A stretch of 64,000 bases of DNA. Source: Roseobacter weihaiensis (lineage in GTDB: Bacteria > Pseudomonadota > Alphaproteobacteria > Rhodobacterales > Rhodobacteraceae). The DNA is taken from NCBI RefSeq assembly GCF_020622345.1, contig NZ_JACNMO010000018.1:1-64000 (forward strand), in the 5' to 3' direction. The position numbers were made by a program, and so were the translations under genes. Below the pieces are notes generated by a model. The model saw only the letters and a list, made by a program, of their open reading frames with translations. It ran no database searches and was not told the origin of the DNA. Of this stretch, positions 8,574 to 16,945 are shown in pieces; positions within the stretch are counted from its first letter, which is position 1, and each line of letters begins with the position of its first letter.

Positions 8574-10109
8574 TCAGTCCGCATTCTGCCAGCGCACCAT
8601 GAAGAGGCGCGGCATGCCATCCTCAGGCTGTACGTATTCGATTTCGTTCGACAACAGAAAGTTCTGCGAATAGCGGTGGACGGGCACCCAATAGGCCTGG
8701 TCGGTGATACGCGTGATGGCTTCGCGGAACCGCTCTTTGCGCAGGTCCTGGTCGTAGGTGCTGTTGGTGGAGGCCACGAGCTCCGACAGCGCTTCGTCGC
8801 CGGTGTAGACCCGCTGCTGATCTGTGATGAACCGGTCCGGCATGATCGCGCCCGCATCCGGGATCGAGAAGGAGCCCGACGAGCCGTAGAAGGCCATCAG
8901 CTCGCCCGCATTGCGCGGCGTCGCAACGTTGCGCAGATAGTCCAGCCGCGCGTCCAGACCAATCGCCGTCCAATAGCCCACCAGCGCTTCCATCACATCG
9001 CGGTCGCGCGACGCGGTGAGGACCAGCTCGAACCCGTCGGCATAACCGGCCTCGGCCAGCAACGAGCGGGCAAGATCGGGGTCATACGCATAGACGACGG
9101 CAGCACTTTCATCACAGCCGAACTGGATCGGCTGGCAGGGCGTCGAAAGGGGGCCGGAACTGCCCCGCACGATGTTGTCGACGATGGCCTGACGATCAAT
9201 GGCATGGTTCAGCGCGCGCCGCACCCGGATATCTGTCATCGGACCATCGGGGTCAGACCGCCCGGCGGCATCCAGGGCAACATAGCCCACCCGCATCGAG
9301 GGCCCTGCGACAAACCGGGCGCGGCCTGTATTGCCCACATTCTCCGCGATGTCCGTTGGCACGTTGAAGGCCCAATGAACACCGCCGGCCATAACTTCGG
9401 CGGCCTGGGTCGCGTAATCGCCGATGATGCGAATGGTGATATTCCGGATCGAGGCGACCGCTTTGGGGCTGTCTTCGCGGTAGCCCTCGTAAAGCTCCAG
9501 CGTGACCTGTTGCCCGGGGATGTATTCGATGACGCGGTAGGGGCCGGAACCAAGCGCCAGTTCGCGCTGTGCATCGGGCACTGTGACGCCGTCAACTTCA
9601 TAGGAGCCCTCCTGCCGGATCTTGGTGTAGTAGGCAAAATCATAGAGCACCATTGCGTAGGGGTATTTCATGTTGAACTGCACGCGGCGCTCATCCAGTG
9701 CCTCGACACTGTCGAGCCAGCGGTCGATGCGAGCATGAAAACGGGTCTCGGTGGTCTCATCGAGGATGTGGTTGAAGGAGTAAACCACATCGGCGGATGT
9801 CATCAGGCTGCCATCGTGGAATGTCACATCATCGCGCAGCGTTACCACCAGTGTCGTGTCATTCACAAACTCATGGGACAGTGCAGATAGAGCCACCGGC
9901 TCCTGCGTCTCAGGATCGACATAATACAGGGCATCGTCGATCAGGAGGCCCAGAATGTCGTTCTCCCGTCGGGTATTGTAAAGCCCGTCCGTGGTGCTGA
10001 TCTCGCGCGGGAAGGCGGCCACCAGCGTGTCATCCTGTCGATCCGCGACAGCAGGAGGCACCGCAATCAGCGTTGCCGCGATACACAAAAGGAAGGGCTT
10101 GAGGTTCAT
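8574..10109 (-). CDS. Peptide ABC transporter substrate-binding protein (SBP_bac_5 family)
   Basis: 511 residues with a signal peptide (MNLKPFLLCIAATLIAVPPAVA) and the extracellular solute-binding family 5 pattern: LSHEFVNDTTLVVTLRDDVT, FHDGSLMTSADVVYSFNHIL, GSGPYRVIEYIPGQQVTLEL and IRVRRALNHAIDRQAIVDNI. It captures a peptide or related amide in the periplasm. The start at 10109 gives the signal peptide directly; the frame upstream to 10178 looks non-coding. It is the first gene of the importer operon, divergent from a LysR regulator, so it is probably the operon's controlled promoter point. There is no lipobox cysteine. Confidence 0.92.
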   Translation of the reverse strand: MNLKPFLLCIAATLIAVPPAVADRQDDTLVAAFPREISTTDGLYNTRRENDILGLLIDDALYYVDPETQEPVALSALSHEFVNDTTLVVTLRDDVTFHDGSLMTSADVVYSFNHILDETTETRFHARIDRWLDSVEALDERRVQFNMKYPYAMVLYDFAYYTKIRQEGSYEVDGVTVPDAQRELALGSGPYRVIEYIPGQQVTLELYEGYREDSPKAVASIRNITIRIIGDYATQAAEVMAGGVHWAFNVPTDIAENVGNTGRARFVAGPSMRVGYVALDAAGRSDPDGPMTDIRVRRALNHAIDRQAIVDNIVRGSSGPLSTPCQPIQFGCDESAAVVYAYDPDLARSLLAEAGYADGFELVLTASRDRDVMEALVGYWTAIGLDARLDYLRNVATPRNAGELMAFYGSSGSFSIPDAGAIMPDRFITDQQRVYTGDEALSELVASTNSTYDQDLRKERFREAITRITDQAYWVPVHRYSQNFLLSNEIEYVQPEDGMPRLFMVRWQNAD

Positions 10110-10198
10110 GTCATTCGATCCCTGTTGACGACTATCATTAAGCCAACATGAGACGCGGGGGGCAGGCCGACTGTCCAATACCGTTGCGGAGGATAGTT

Positions 10199-10213
10199 AT
10201 GCTTTTTTTGCAT
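10199..10213. promoter_or_regulatory. Candidate LysR-type operator (ATGC-N7-GCAT)
   Basis: A perfect inverted repeat ATGC-TTTTTTT-GCAT that satisfies the T-N11-A rule of LysR-type regulators. It lies in the interval between the divergent binding-protein gene (start 10109) and the LysR gene (start 10347). Its role is inferred from position and symmetry only. Confidence 0.45.
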
Positions 10214-10346
10214 TGGCGGTGATGGGTATGTCAGGGTGGTCTTCTGGCGAGCAATACCAGGCAGCAACCAAAGGACCTCAGTACATGGCTCGAAATCACT
10301 CTGGCAAAGCGGCACCGCGTATCTTGCAACCGAACCAGATTTTGCC

Positions 10347-11261
10347 ATGGAACTGAAATGGCTTGAAGATTTTGCAGCTCTGGTTAGGACCGGCAATTTC
10401 AGTCGCGCAGCCGAGGAACGTCATGTGACACAACCGGCCTATTCCAGACGCATCCGGGCGCTTGAATACTGGCTGGGTGTGACGCTGTTCGATCGGTCGT
10501 CGTTTCCGGTCCGGCTGACGACGGCGGGTGAGGAGTTTTTGCCCAAGGCGCAGGCGCTTATTGCCGATATCAACCTGTCGCGCCAGGACTTGCGCCTGAT
10601 GCACGCGCAGGACATGACGTCGGTCCGCATCGTCACGCTGCACACGTTGTCGATCAGCTTTCTGCCGCCCATCGTCCGGGATTTCGTCCGCGAAAACTCC
10701 GAGGCCTCAATCTCGATCCTGCCGTCAGTTCAGGGGATAGAGCAGTATTTTGAGGCACTCCTGACCGGCGTTGCCGACATCCTGCTCAGCTATGACACCG
10801 GCGACACGGTGCTGGACGCCGATGTTATCAGCCAGCTTGAAATCCGGCAGATCGACGCTGATCGCATGATCCTGGTCACGTCCCCGGCGTTGCGCGCTGC
10901 CCTGCCGGCCAAGTGGATGGAGGCCGAGACACCGATTCCGCTGCTGGCTTATAGCAGTTTCTCGTTTTCAGATCGGATCGTGCAACCGGTTCTGCCCAAA
11001 CTGCCCTGCAAATTCCGCAAAGTGTTTGAAAGCCCGCTCAGCGAAAGCCTGCGGCGCGTGGCGCTGGATGGCACAGGCATCGCCTGGCTGCCGGAACGGC
11101 TTGTTCGCCAAGACATGAAAGCCGGGGCGCTGGTCGAGTTGCAGGGCGACGGCCTGACCCCGATTGTCACGATTTCAGCTTATAAACTGCGCGTCACCCG
11201 CAGCGAGTTGGTGGAGGCAGCTTGGACTGTGATGTGCAAACAATCCGACAGCTCTACCTAG
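10347..11261 (+). CDS. LysR-family transcriptional regulator
   Basis: 304 residues. The N-terminal winged helix-turn-helix is clear: LKWLEDFAALVRTGNFSRAA, then HVTQPAYSRRIRALEYWLGV and TLFDRSSFPVRLTTAGEEFL. A LysR substrate-binding domain follows from about residue 90. The ATG at 10347 puts the HTH at the usual distance; the open frame to 10236 lacks homology. It is divergent from the peptide importer operon, so it most likely controls it, and perhaps the two PLP enzyme genes, in response to a ligand that cannot be named from sequence. Confidence 0.92.
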   Translation: MELKWLEDFAALVRTGNFSRAAEERHVTQPAYSRRIRALEYWLGVTLFDRSSFPVRLTTAGEEFLPKAQALIADINLSRQDLRLMHAQDMTSVRIVTLHTLSISFLPPIVRDFVRENSEASISILPSVQGIEQYFEALLTGVADILLSYDTGDTVLDADVISQLEIRQIDADRMILVTSPALRAALPAKWMEAETPIPLLAYSSFSFSDRIVQPVLPKLPCKFRKVFESPLSESLRRVALDGTGIAWLPERLVRQDMKAGALVELQGDGLTPIVTISAYKLRVTRSELVEAAWTVMCKQSDSST

Positions 11262-11559
11262 CATTGCTCGACACAGATGCCTTTCGACGCTCCGCATGCT
11301 CAGGCAAGATAGAGTGACCTTAAGGAGAAGTCTGCCAAGTTGCAGTGTTCCGATGGGTGGAAAATGGGGGGTCCGTTGCATCAGTTGTCTCAGTCTAGGA
11401 TTTGGCTGGGGTGGGTGCCACGATCACGCGACCAGCCCGAAGAGGCTTTCCACGAAACGGATTTCGCCTGTGATCCGCGATCCAAAGACGCAAGATATCC
11501 AAATAAGACTTTTTGAAGCAGCTTCGGGGTGTGTGCAGAGGTGTTTGGCATCGCCCGTT
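11262..11559. other. Intergenic boundary segment
   Basis: About 300 bases between the convergent LysR and SDR genes with no supported reading frame. Short frames on both strands show no family features. It marks the left edge of the biosynthesis-like island. Confidence 0.4.
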
Positions 11560-12696
11560 CTAGCTGAATTCGCTTGCCAGACCCCGGCGTGGCGTCAAAC
11601 GTTTCAGTGTTAGCTCTGTGTGAATGTCCAACCAATAGTTCACCGACTTTTTGAGAACGTCGTACATTTCTGGAACGTCTTCCTGCATATTCAATGGCGC
11701 AAGGACCCGATCACTGTCGATGTAGGGCTTGTAGATACTGAGAACGCGCTCGAACAGCCGAAACTCCTGTATTGAGAGCTCCTCCGGTTGCCATGTCTTC
11801 AAAGAGCGCCGCAAGAACTCCCAACGCCGAAAAGGGACAAAGGTCATTGGCGATCTTTCAGCGTGCCCGTACCTTCGGCAAAACGCATTCACGCAGTCTT
11901 CAATACAAACGAATACCTGCCCCAACGGGAGTCCCCCGTGGCCGGCCGCGACAACCATATCCCCGGTGTTCTGGCCCTCTAGTCTTGCCAGAACGTGGCG
12001 AGACAGCTCGCGAGACACGACATCGACTGGCACAAGATCGACGATGCGGTCCGGGTTCCCGACGACAAACGGCAAGTTGCCCGTAGCAAGCGTTTTCACC
12101 AAAGGATAGATGCCATGGAAGCGGTTGATTGCCCCCCCATCGCTATCACCGATCACCAGACTGCAGCTAAACACCGAGAGTTGCAGGTCGGTTGGAAAGT
12201 CGCGCAACATGCGATGCGCGGCAGCTTTGCTTTCTTCGTAGCCGTTCCTGTAGTCCCAATTGTCCGGTGCCGTATAAGCCGAGGAGACATAAATCATCCG
12301 GGTTGTTCCCGGGTGCTGCACAAGCGCCTCCGCGAAGGCACGACTTCCAGCAACATTGAGGTCTTTCAAAGCGCCAAAGCTCTTTTCCCAGGATACGTCC
12401 GCAGCGCAGTGAACACCGATTGTGAGAGAAGTGGGCGCCAGCTGACCCAGTACATTCTTCAGCGTATCAGCCCGCGTTAGATCGCCGAAGACTGGCTGAA
12501 CACGCAGGGCGTCTTTCGAGTCTAGCGTCTTGCAAAACGTCTGGAAGGACGCCTGAGACCGAAACAAGCAACACAAGTCGATGCCTGCCGGTAGCGAAAG
12601 GAGTAATGCCCGAACCAGGCCACCACCGACGACGCCAGAGGCTCCTGTCACTACGATCCGGGCGTGGCTACCGGTCTGGACAGTCGCGGACATCAT
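11560..12696 (-). CDS. Extended SDR / thioester-reductase-like protein
   Basis: 378 residues with an N-terminal Rossmann motif GASGVVGGGLVRALL (about residues 18-32), an FGDLTR block, VHCAADVSWEKSF, YVSSAYTAP, and YEESKAAAHRML giving the YxxxK catalytic pair. The later DLVPVDVV block is typical of the thioester-reductase and NAD-dependent epimerase branch. It may reduce an activated carboxylate or act on a nucleotide-linked sugar; no carrier protein is visible nearby. It is the last gene of the 15-gene leftward train, and its start overlaps the preceding stop by four bases. Confidence 0.75.
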   Translation of the reverse strand: MMSATVQTGSHARIVVTGASGVVGGGLVRALLLSLPAGIDLCCLFRSQASFQTFCKTLDSKDALRVQPVFGDLTRADTLKNVLGQLAPTSLTIGVHCAADVSWEKSFGALKDLNVAGSRAFAEALVQHPGTTRMIYVSSAYTAPDNWDYRNGYEESKAAAHRMLRDFPTDLQLSVFSCSLVIGDSDGGAINRFHGIYPLVKTLATGNLPFVVGNPDRIVDLVPVDVVSRELSRHVLARLEGQNTGDMVVAAGHGGLPLGQVFVCIEDCVNAFCRRYGHAERSPMTFVPFRRWEFLRRSLKTWQPEELSIQEFRLFERVLSIYKPYIDSDRVLAPLNMQEDVPEMYDVLKKSVNYWLDIHTELTLKRLTPRRGLASEFS

Positions 12697-13133
12697 GCAA
12701 GCGCCTTGCTCGTACCCTTGATCGCGCCAAGCATTTGTCGCGTGTTGGCATTGATGGCCCTTTCGCCGATGGGATTGAGAATTTCGGCCAGCGAAGGGAT
12801 GCCGATGTCAAACTCAACTTTCAGGTTCACGACAACGTCAGGTCCCTCTTGTCTGGTCGTCCAAACGCCTTCCCAAACCTCAAGATCGCCGTCGATCTGG
12901 TGAAAGCGGATCTCGTCGTGGTGGATGAAGACATCCTGTTCCTCCCACATCAATTCGCTGCCGTTGAGAAGCACGACCCAATTTGATTTCAGGTGCGGTC
13001 CATCACGGTCAAAGCATTTGACGGAGACCACGTCGGCCATCAGGTCCGGAAATGTCTCAAAATCGCACATCACGTCCCAGACCATCGCAATGTCGACCTC
13101 CGGTATGACAACCTTGTTTTCAACAATGGGCAT
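12693..13133 (-). CDS. SRPBCC (START-like / polyketide cyclase-type) protein
   Basis: 146 residues reading MPIVENKVVIPEVDIAMVWD followed by DFETFPDLMADVVSVKCFDR, the start of the SRPBCC hydrophobic-pocket fold. Later strands include EVWEGVWTTRQEGPDVVVNL and a long C-terminal helix. Members bind or cyclise hydrophobic small molecules; the ligand here is unknown. The ATG at 13133 overlaps the aminotransferase gene by 14 bases, and the open frame to 13208 lies inside that gene and is rejected as the start. Confidence 0.75.
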   Translation of the reverse strand: MPIVENKVVIPEVDIAMVWDVMCDFETFPDLMADVVSVKCFDRDGPHLKSNWVVLLNGSELMWEEQDVFIHHDEIRFHQIDGDLEVWEGVWTTRQEGPDVVVNLKVEFDIGIPSLAEILNPIGERAINANTRQMLGAIKGTSKALA

Positions 13134-14388
13134 TCTTTGGCTCCTTGTTTGTATCTGAATTGACGTCCAGATGTGCGCCTGCGGCACGAACGGATTCGCA
13201 AAGGGCATCCAAGCCCAGCTTCACGTCGCTGTCTGATGTCACGGCGGGGGGGTAAATGCGAATGACCCTGGGGTTGCTGAGGCAGAAGGTAATCAGCAGA
13301 TTGCGCTTTGCGGCCTCGATCACCACCTCCCCTGCGAAGTCCGGGCTGGCGCACTCCACGCCGATCATCAGCCCATGGCCGCGGACATCGACAACCCCCT
13401 TAAGTTGGCCAATGCGCGACTCCAGTCCGCTGCGAACCACTGTCCCGAGCTGTTGGACGCGGTCCAGAAAGGGTTCTTGCTGCACAAGATCGACGACGGT
13501 GGACCCGACGCGAGTCGCGAGCGGGGAGGCTGCAAAGGTAGAGGCGTGCAAAACCGGGTCGGTCGCGGCAGTCGTTAGTCTGCGGCGGGCAAAAATCACC
13601 GCGCTTAATGGCAAGACCCCGCCACCAAGTGTTTTCCCAGCGGTGACTATATCCGGTTGGAGCTGGCCATGATCCGCGGCCCAGACTTTTCCGCAGCGGC
13701 CAAGCCCTGTTTGAATCTCGTCCATCACAAAGATCGCGCCATGCGTCCGGCATTGCTTTGCAATCCAGAACAACGTGTCGGGCGGAATCTCTATAATCCC
13801 TCCTTCGCCTTGCACTGGTTCGACAAAAACTCCAGCAACAGAACCACTCGACAGAGCTGCGTGAATCGCGTCGCGGTTCTCAGGATCAACAAAAGTAGTG
13901 TTGAACGACCCGGAGTGATTTCCGGATTGTCCCGACAATGTGTCGCTGATCGACAAGGCGGCATTGCTTTTGCCATGATACGATTTCTTGAGCGCCAATA
14001 CTCTCTGGCGTCCCGTTGAGGCTTTGACCATCTTCAGGGCAATTTCAATCGCCTCCGCCCCGCTGTTGGCGAAGATCACACCGTCCATGAGCGCATCAAC
14101 GCTCGCGATCAGGCGCTCGGCACAGACAGTTGCTTCTTCGTTGCCAAGTATCTTGGTGGATAGTGCGACGCGCCCTAGTTGATCGACGCAAGCCTTGACC
14201 ACCTCCGGGTGACGGTGCCCCAACAGATGCAAACCAAATGACCCAAAGTCGAGCCATCGCCGGCCGTTGGTATCTGTGACCCAGGCGCCTTCGGCGAAGG
14301 CTTCACCCGCTGACATGCCTGTCATTTTGAGCAACATCGCCTGCGGCCGACCAAATGCCTTTCCATAGCGTTGCATGAAACTCGACAT
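13120..14388 (-). CDS. Class III (ornithine/acetylornithine-type) PLP aminotransferase
   Basis: 422 residues with the family order: WLDFGSFGLHLLGHRHPEVV, FANSGAEAIEIALKMVKAST for cofactor phosphate binding, SYHGKSNAAL, VEPVQGEGGI, FVMDEIQTGLGRCGKVWA with the pyridine-binding aspartate, and TAGKTLGGGVLPLSA with the Schiff-base lysine. It transfers an amino group to or from a terminal aldehyde or a keto group; the substrate is unknown. Placed beside a reductase that could produce an aldehyde, a reduce-then-aminate step is a reasonable inference. Confidence 0.88.
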   Translation of the reverse strand: MSSFMQRYGKAFGRPQAMLLKMTGMSAGEAFAEGAWVTDTNGRRWLDFGSFGLHLLGHRHPEVVKACVDQLGRVALSTKILGNEEATVCAERLIASVDALMDGVIFANSGAEAIEIALKMVKASTGRQRVLALKKSYHGKSNAALSISDTLSGQSGNHSGSFNTTFVDPENRDAIHAALSSGSVAGVFVEPVQGEGGIIEIPPDTLFWIAKQCRTHGAIFVMDEIQTGLGRCGKVWAADHGQLQPDIVTAGKTLGGGVLPLSAVIFARRRLTTAATDPVLHASTFAASPLATRVGSTVVDLVQQEPFLDRVQQLGTVVRSGLESRIGQLKGVVDVRGHGLMIGVECASPDFAGEVVIEAAKRNLLITFCLSNPRVIRIYPPAVTSDSDVKLGLDALCESVRAAGAHLDVNSDTNKEPKNAHC

Positions 14389-14391
14389 GCG

Positions 14392-14928
14392 TTAGACCGC
14401 CTGTACCAGAGGGGCCAGAAAACTATCGTCAACCTCCGCCGCGCGGCAAAGGCGGGACCAGTTCTGCAAGGCGCGCAATACATCGCCTTGACCGTCCGCC
14501 AAGAGTGGGTTGGGAACCTCCCCCGGGAATGCGTCCAGGATATTCTCCCAGATTGGCAGAAGGCGCGCGTGCGGGTCGCTTTCGTCAGCGCCAAATTGCA
14601 GCAAGGCAATGAGTTTATCGCCGTCGAGATGGCCCAATGTGTGCAAACCGAAGTCAAGCGCCAGTGGCAAGAAATGAAGCTCATCCACATCATTTGCACC
14701 GTCTAGGGTGAGATCTATTTCCACGAACAGCTCCGCCAGCCGTAGCTTGAGAACCTCGGTTAAGTCCGCTTCACCCGCTGCTCCTTCGAAGTCTTCGAGA
14801 AGGGCATTCCCATCGATCAAGAGCAACCAAGCTGCCGCAATAGTGCGTGGTAAGGCGTCTTGCGCGGCGGCGGGCAATGCCCGTTGAAGAACGGGGAACC
14901 ACTGAACGTCATTCTCGGCCAAGGTCAT
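14392..14928 (-). CDS. Uncharacterised acidic helical protein
   Basis: 178 residues, not recognised. It is rich in Leu, Ala, Asp and Glu and predicted mainly helical (for example VLKLRLAELFVEIDLTLDGA and LDGDKLIALLQFGADESD), with no signal peptide, membrane helix or obvious catalytic motif. The start at 14928 lies five bases after the nucleotidyltransferase-like gene's stop. The longer open frame upstream overlaps that gene and is rejected. Tight spacing says it belongs to the same operon, perhaps as a partner of its neighbour. Confidence 0.6.
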   Translation of the reverse strand: MTLAENDVQWFPVLQRALPAAAQDALPRTIAAAWLLLIDGNALLEDFEGAAGEADLTEVLKLRLAELFVEIDLTLDGANDVDELHFLPLALDFGLHTLGHLDGDKLIALLQFGADESDPHARLLPIWENILDAFPGEVPNPLLADGQGDVLRALQNWSRLCRAAEVDDSFLAPLVQAV

Positions 14929-14933
14929 GTCAT

Positions 14934-16001
14934 TCACTCCGAAAACCTGATGGACAAAACCCCACCGCGGATCGCGCGGAGTGTGTTTTGTGCTTCGTCC
15001 GGCCCAAGTTCGGTTTCTTCTCCGACCGCGACCTGCTTTATCGGACCATTCATGAACAGGGCATTCCGATTTGCTGAGACGCAGACGTGGGAACCGGGTA
15101 GAAATGCTTTGGTCACGGTCCGGGCCTCCTCTTGCCAAGCCGCACCGTTTCGCATTTCCGTTCCCATCGCTGCGTCGATCCGAAGCACAATGTCATTGAT
15201 CCCAGCGAAAATCTCCTGCGGCGTTGTTCCTTCCCGCAGGGCAAACATCAGGCCGCCCCAAAGGTCTGCGATTTGCTCAACAAAAGGTCTGAAAGTCTCC
15301 ATGACAGGACCTGCAGAAACAAACCGGGAAAAGCGGAGGCGGTACCATTTCTTGTTCGAATAGACCTGCCCGTGGTGGGACATCACAGCATCCATGCCAA
15401 ACAGCAGAGCGTTCAGGCCATAGCCAACGGCGGCCCGACCTTGAGCCGATCGGTTTGACAAGGTCATGCAGCTAGCCGCCATGATCGCATGCCCAAGTGA
15501 GGCTGCGCGCCAAAGTGGGCCAAGCGTTTCCAGGTGTGCTAGGAACGGTGAGGTTCCGTCTGCGGTCACACCGTTGACAAGACGCTCAAGGTACTTGCGG
15601 TTCATTGGGCCATGCTTGTTCCAGCCTTTGTAGGCTGCAAAGGCTTCCGCTGCGGTGCCGTTCGCTGCTTCCCTGAGCCGTTCAAGTTCCTGCGCCACTT
15701 CTGACTTCGAGAAGATGATCGTCTCAAAATGGTTGTCGCCGTCAAAAAATTGGGTTGCGGTGCGTGCTTTAAGATCTGCGCCGTCCACAACACAAATCGT
15801 GTCGATGTCGCTTGTTGAATTGGCCAGGCCATGCACGGCTGAGCTTGTCAGCAGCATATGCTCGAGCCCCTCTATTTCGCGCGCGACGATGTCCAGCATG
15901 TTTTGGAAATTGGTCTTGCGCGTGTCCAAAAACGCCACACAGTTTGCAAATCTGCGCTCTGCAAGGCTGCGCGGCTTTGTATGCATCTGGTCAAGGCTCA
16001 T
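14934..16001 (-). CDS. Nucleotidyltransferase-like protein (pol-beta fold motif)
   Basis: 355 residues. Around residues 53-67 it carries SSAVHGLANSTSDIDTICVV, which resembles the G-S-x(n)-S-D-x-D nucleotide/metal site of the polymerase-beta (MNT/ANT) superfamily. The rest is helical and unrecognised, and the first motif residue is Ser rather than Gly, so activity is not certain. It may join a nucleotide to a small molecule, or have become a binding protein. The start overlaps the ABC ATPase stop by four bases. Confidence 0.55.
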   Translation of the reverse strand: MSLDQMHTKPRSLAERRFANCVAFLDTRKTNFQNMLDIVAREIEGLEHMLLTSSAVHGLANSTSDIDTICVVDGADLKARTATQFFDGDNHFETIIFSKSEVAQELERLREAANGTAAEAFAAYKGWNKHGPMNRKYLERLVNGVTADGTSPFLAHLETLGPLWRAASLGHAIMAASCMTLSNRSAQGRAAVGYGLNALLFGMDAVMSHHGQVYSNKKWYRLRFSRFVSAGPVMETFRPFVEQIADLWGGLMFALREGTTPQEIFAGINDIVLRIDAAMGTEMRNGAAWQEEARTVTKAFLPGSHVCVSANRNALFMNGPIKQVAVGEETELGPDEAQNTLRAIRGGVLSIRFSE

Positions 16002-16945
16002 TGCGCGGCCTCTTGGGGATGGGCGTTGGGTCCATGAGCTGTCGCAGTCAGTTCCAGGTAAATGTCTTCGAGCGACAATGGTTCAAGCGCGTAAAATGTG
16101 ATGCCTTTCTCGCGGACATAGGTCGTTGCGCCTTCCGGGGTTGAAAAGAACTTTTGTTCGATGGCCTGGCTGCTTTCAGCATCGCGCACCGTAAGGCGCA
16201 CTTTGGCGCCTAGCAGGGCCCGCAGTTGGTCGAGCGTGCCCTCATGGCTGATCCGGCCTTGCGACAAGAACCCAATCCTTGTTGCAAGTTGCTCGGCTTC
16301 GTCCATGTAGTGAGTGGTCAACAGAATGGCGGTTCCGCGTTGCTGCGCATCGCGTAGAACCTCCCACAAGACCCGCCGCGCCGCCGGGTCCATGCCAACC
16401 GTAGGCTCATCCAGCAACAGCAGGCCCGGATCGCCCAGGCACGCAAGCGCAACCAGGACGAGCCGTTTTTGACCAAGGCTTAGCGTGCCGGCGCGCTTGC
16501 GTAAAAGAGCATTGAGATTGAAGCTGTCGATGCTCCTTTCAACTGCTGCACGCTGTTGAGCTCGCCCAGCGAGCTTGAGTTCCGAAAAACACACCAGATG
16601 CTGCCGGACACTCAACGCTTCGAAGAGGTTCGCTGATTGGGGCAGGATCCCAACTCCGCGATTGCCGGTCGCCCGTTGCTGCAATGCCGGCACACCCCGT
16701 ATAAACGCCGTGCCACGATCTGGGGTTAACTCCCCCGTGAGTTGGCGGATCAACGTGGTTTTTCCCGTCCCATTGGCGCCCAGCAGGCAATAAATCTCGC
16801 CCGCCTCAATCGTCAGGTTAACACCGTCGGTGACCGGCGCAGGTGTGCCCCGGTAGCTGTAACGCAGGTCACATGCCGCAAGCGCAGGTGTTGCCGTGAC
16901 GGACCTTTCGGCTTTGCCTTGGTCAATCGTTTCAATGCGCGACAT
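15998..16945 (-). CDS. ABC exporter ATPase (DrrA/CcmA-like)
   Basis: 315 residues with Walker A GANGTGKTT (about residue 57), Q-loop GILPQSANLFEALSVRQHL, a signature of the form TLSLGQKRLVLVALACLGDP, Walker B LLLLDEPTVGMD and the switch LLTTHYMDEAEQL. This is the drug/polysaccharide ABC-2 exporter type. No permease lies on this strand; two ABC-2-like permeases sit in the divergent operon at 27.2-28.6 kb and are the likely partners. The start ATG at 16945 lies inside the end of the phosphodiesterase gene (14-base overlap). Confidence 0.88.
   Translation of the reverse strand: MSRIETIDQGKAERSVTATPALAACDLRYSYRGTPAPVTDGVNLTIEAGEIYCLLGANGTGKTTLIRQLTGELTPDRGTAFIRGVPALQQRATGNRGVGILPQSANLFEALSVRQHLVCFSELKLAGRAQQRAAVERSIDSFNLNALLRKRAGTLSLGQKRLVLVALACLGDPGLLLLDEPTVGMDPAARRVLWEVLRDAQQRGTAILLTTHYMDEAEQLATRIGFLSQGRISHEGTLDQLRALLGAKVRLTVRDAESSQAIEQKFFSTPEGATTYVREKGITFYALEPLSLEDIYLELTATAHGPNAHPQEAAQ

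Noticed and set aside
7773-9890. 705-residue open frame on the plus strand
   Set aside because: It lies opposite the DppB and solute-binding protein genes, has no family features and has a composition typical of a GC-rich antisense shadow.
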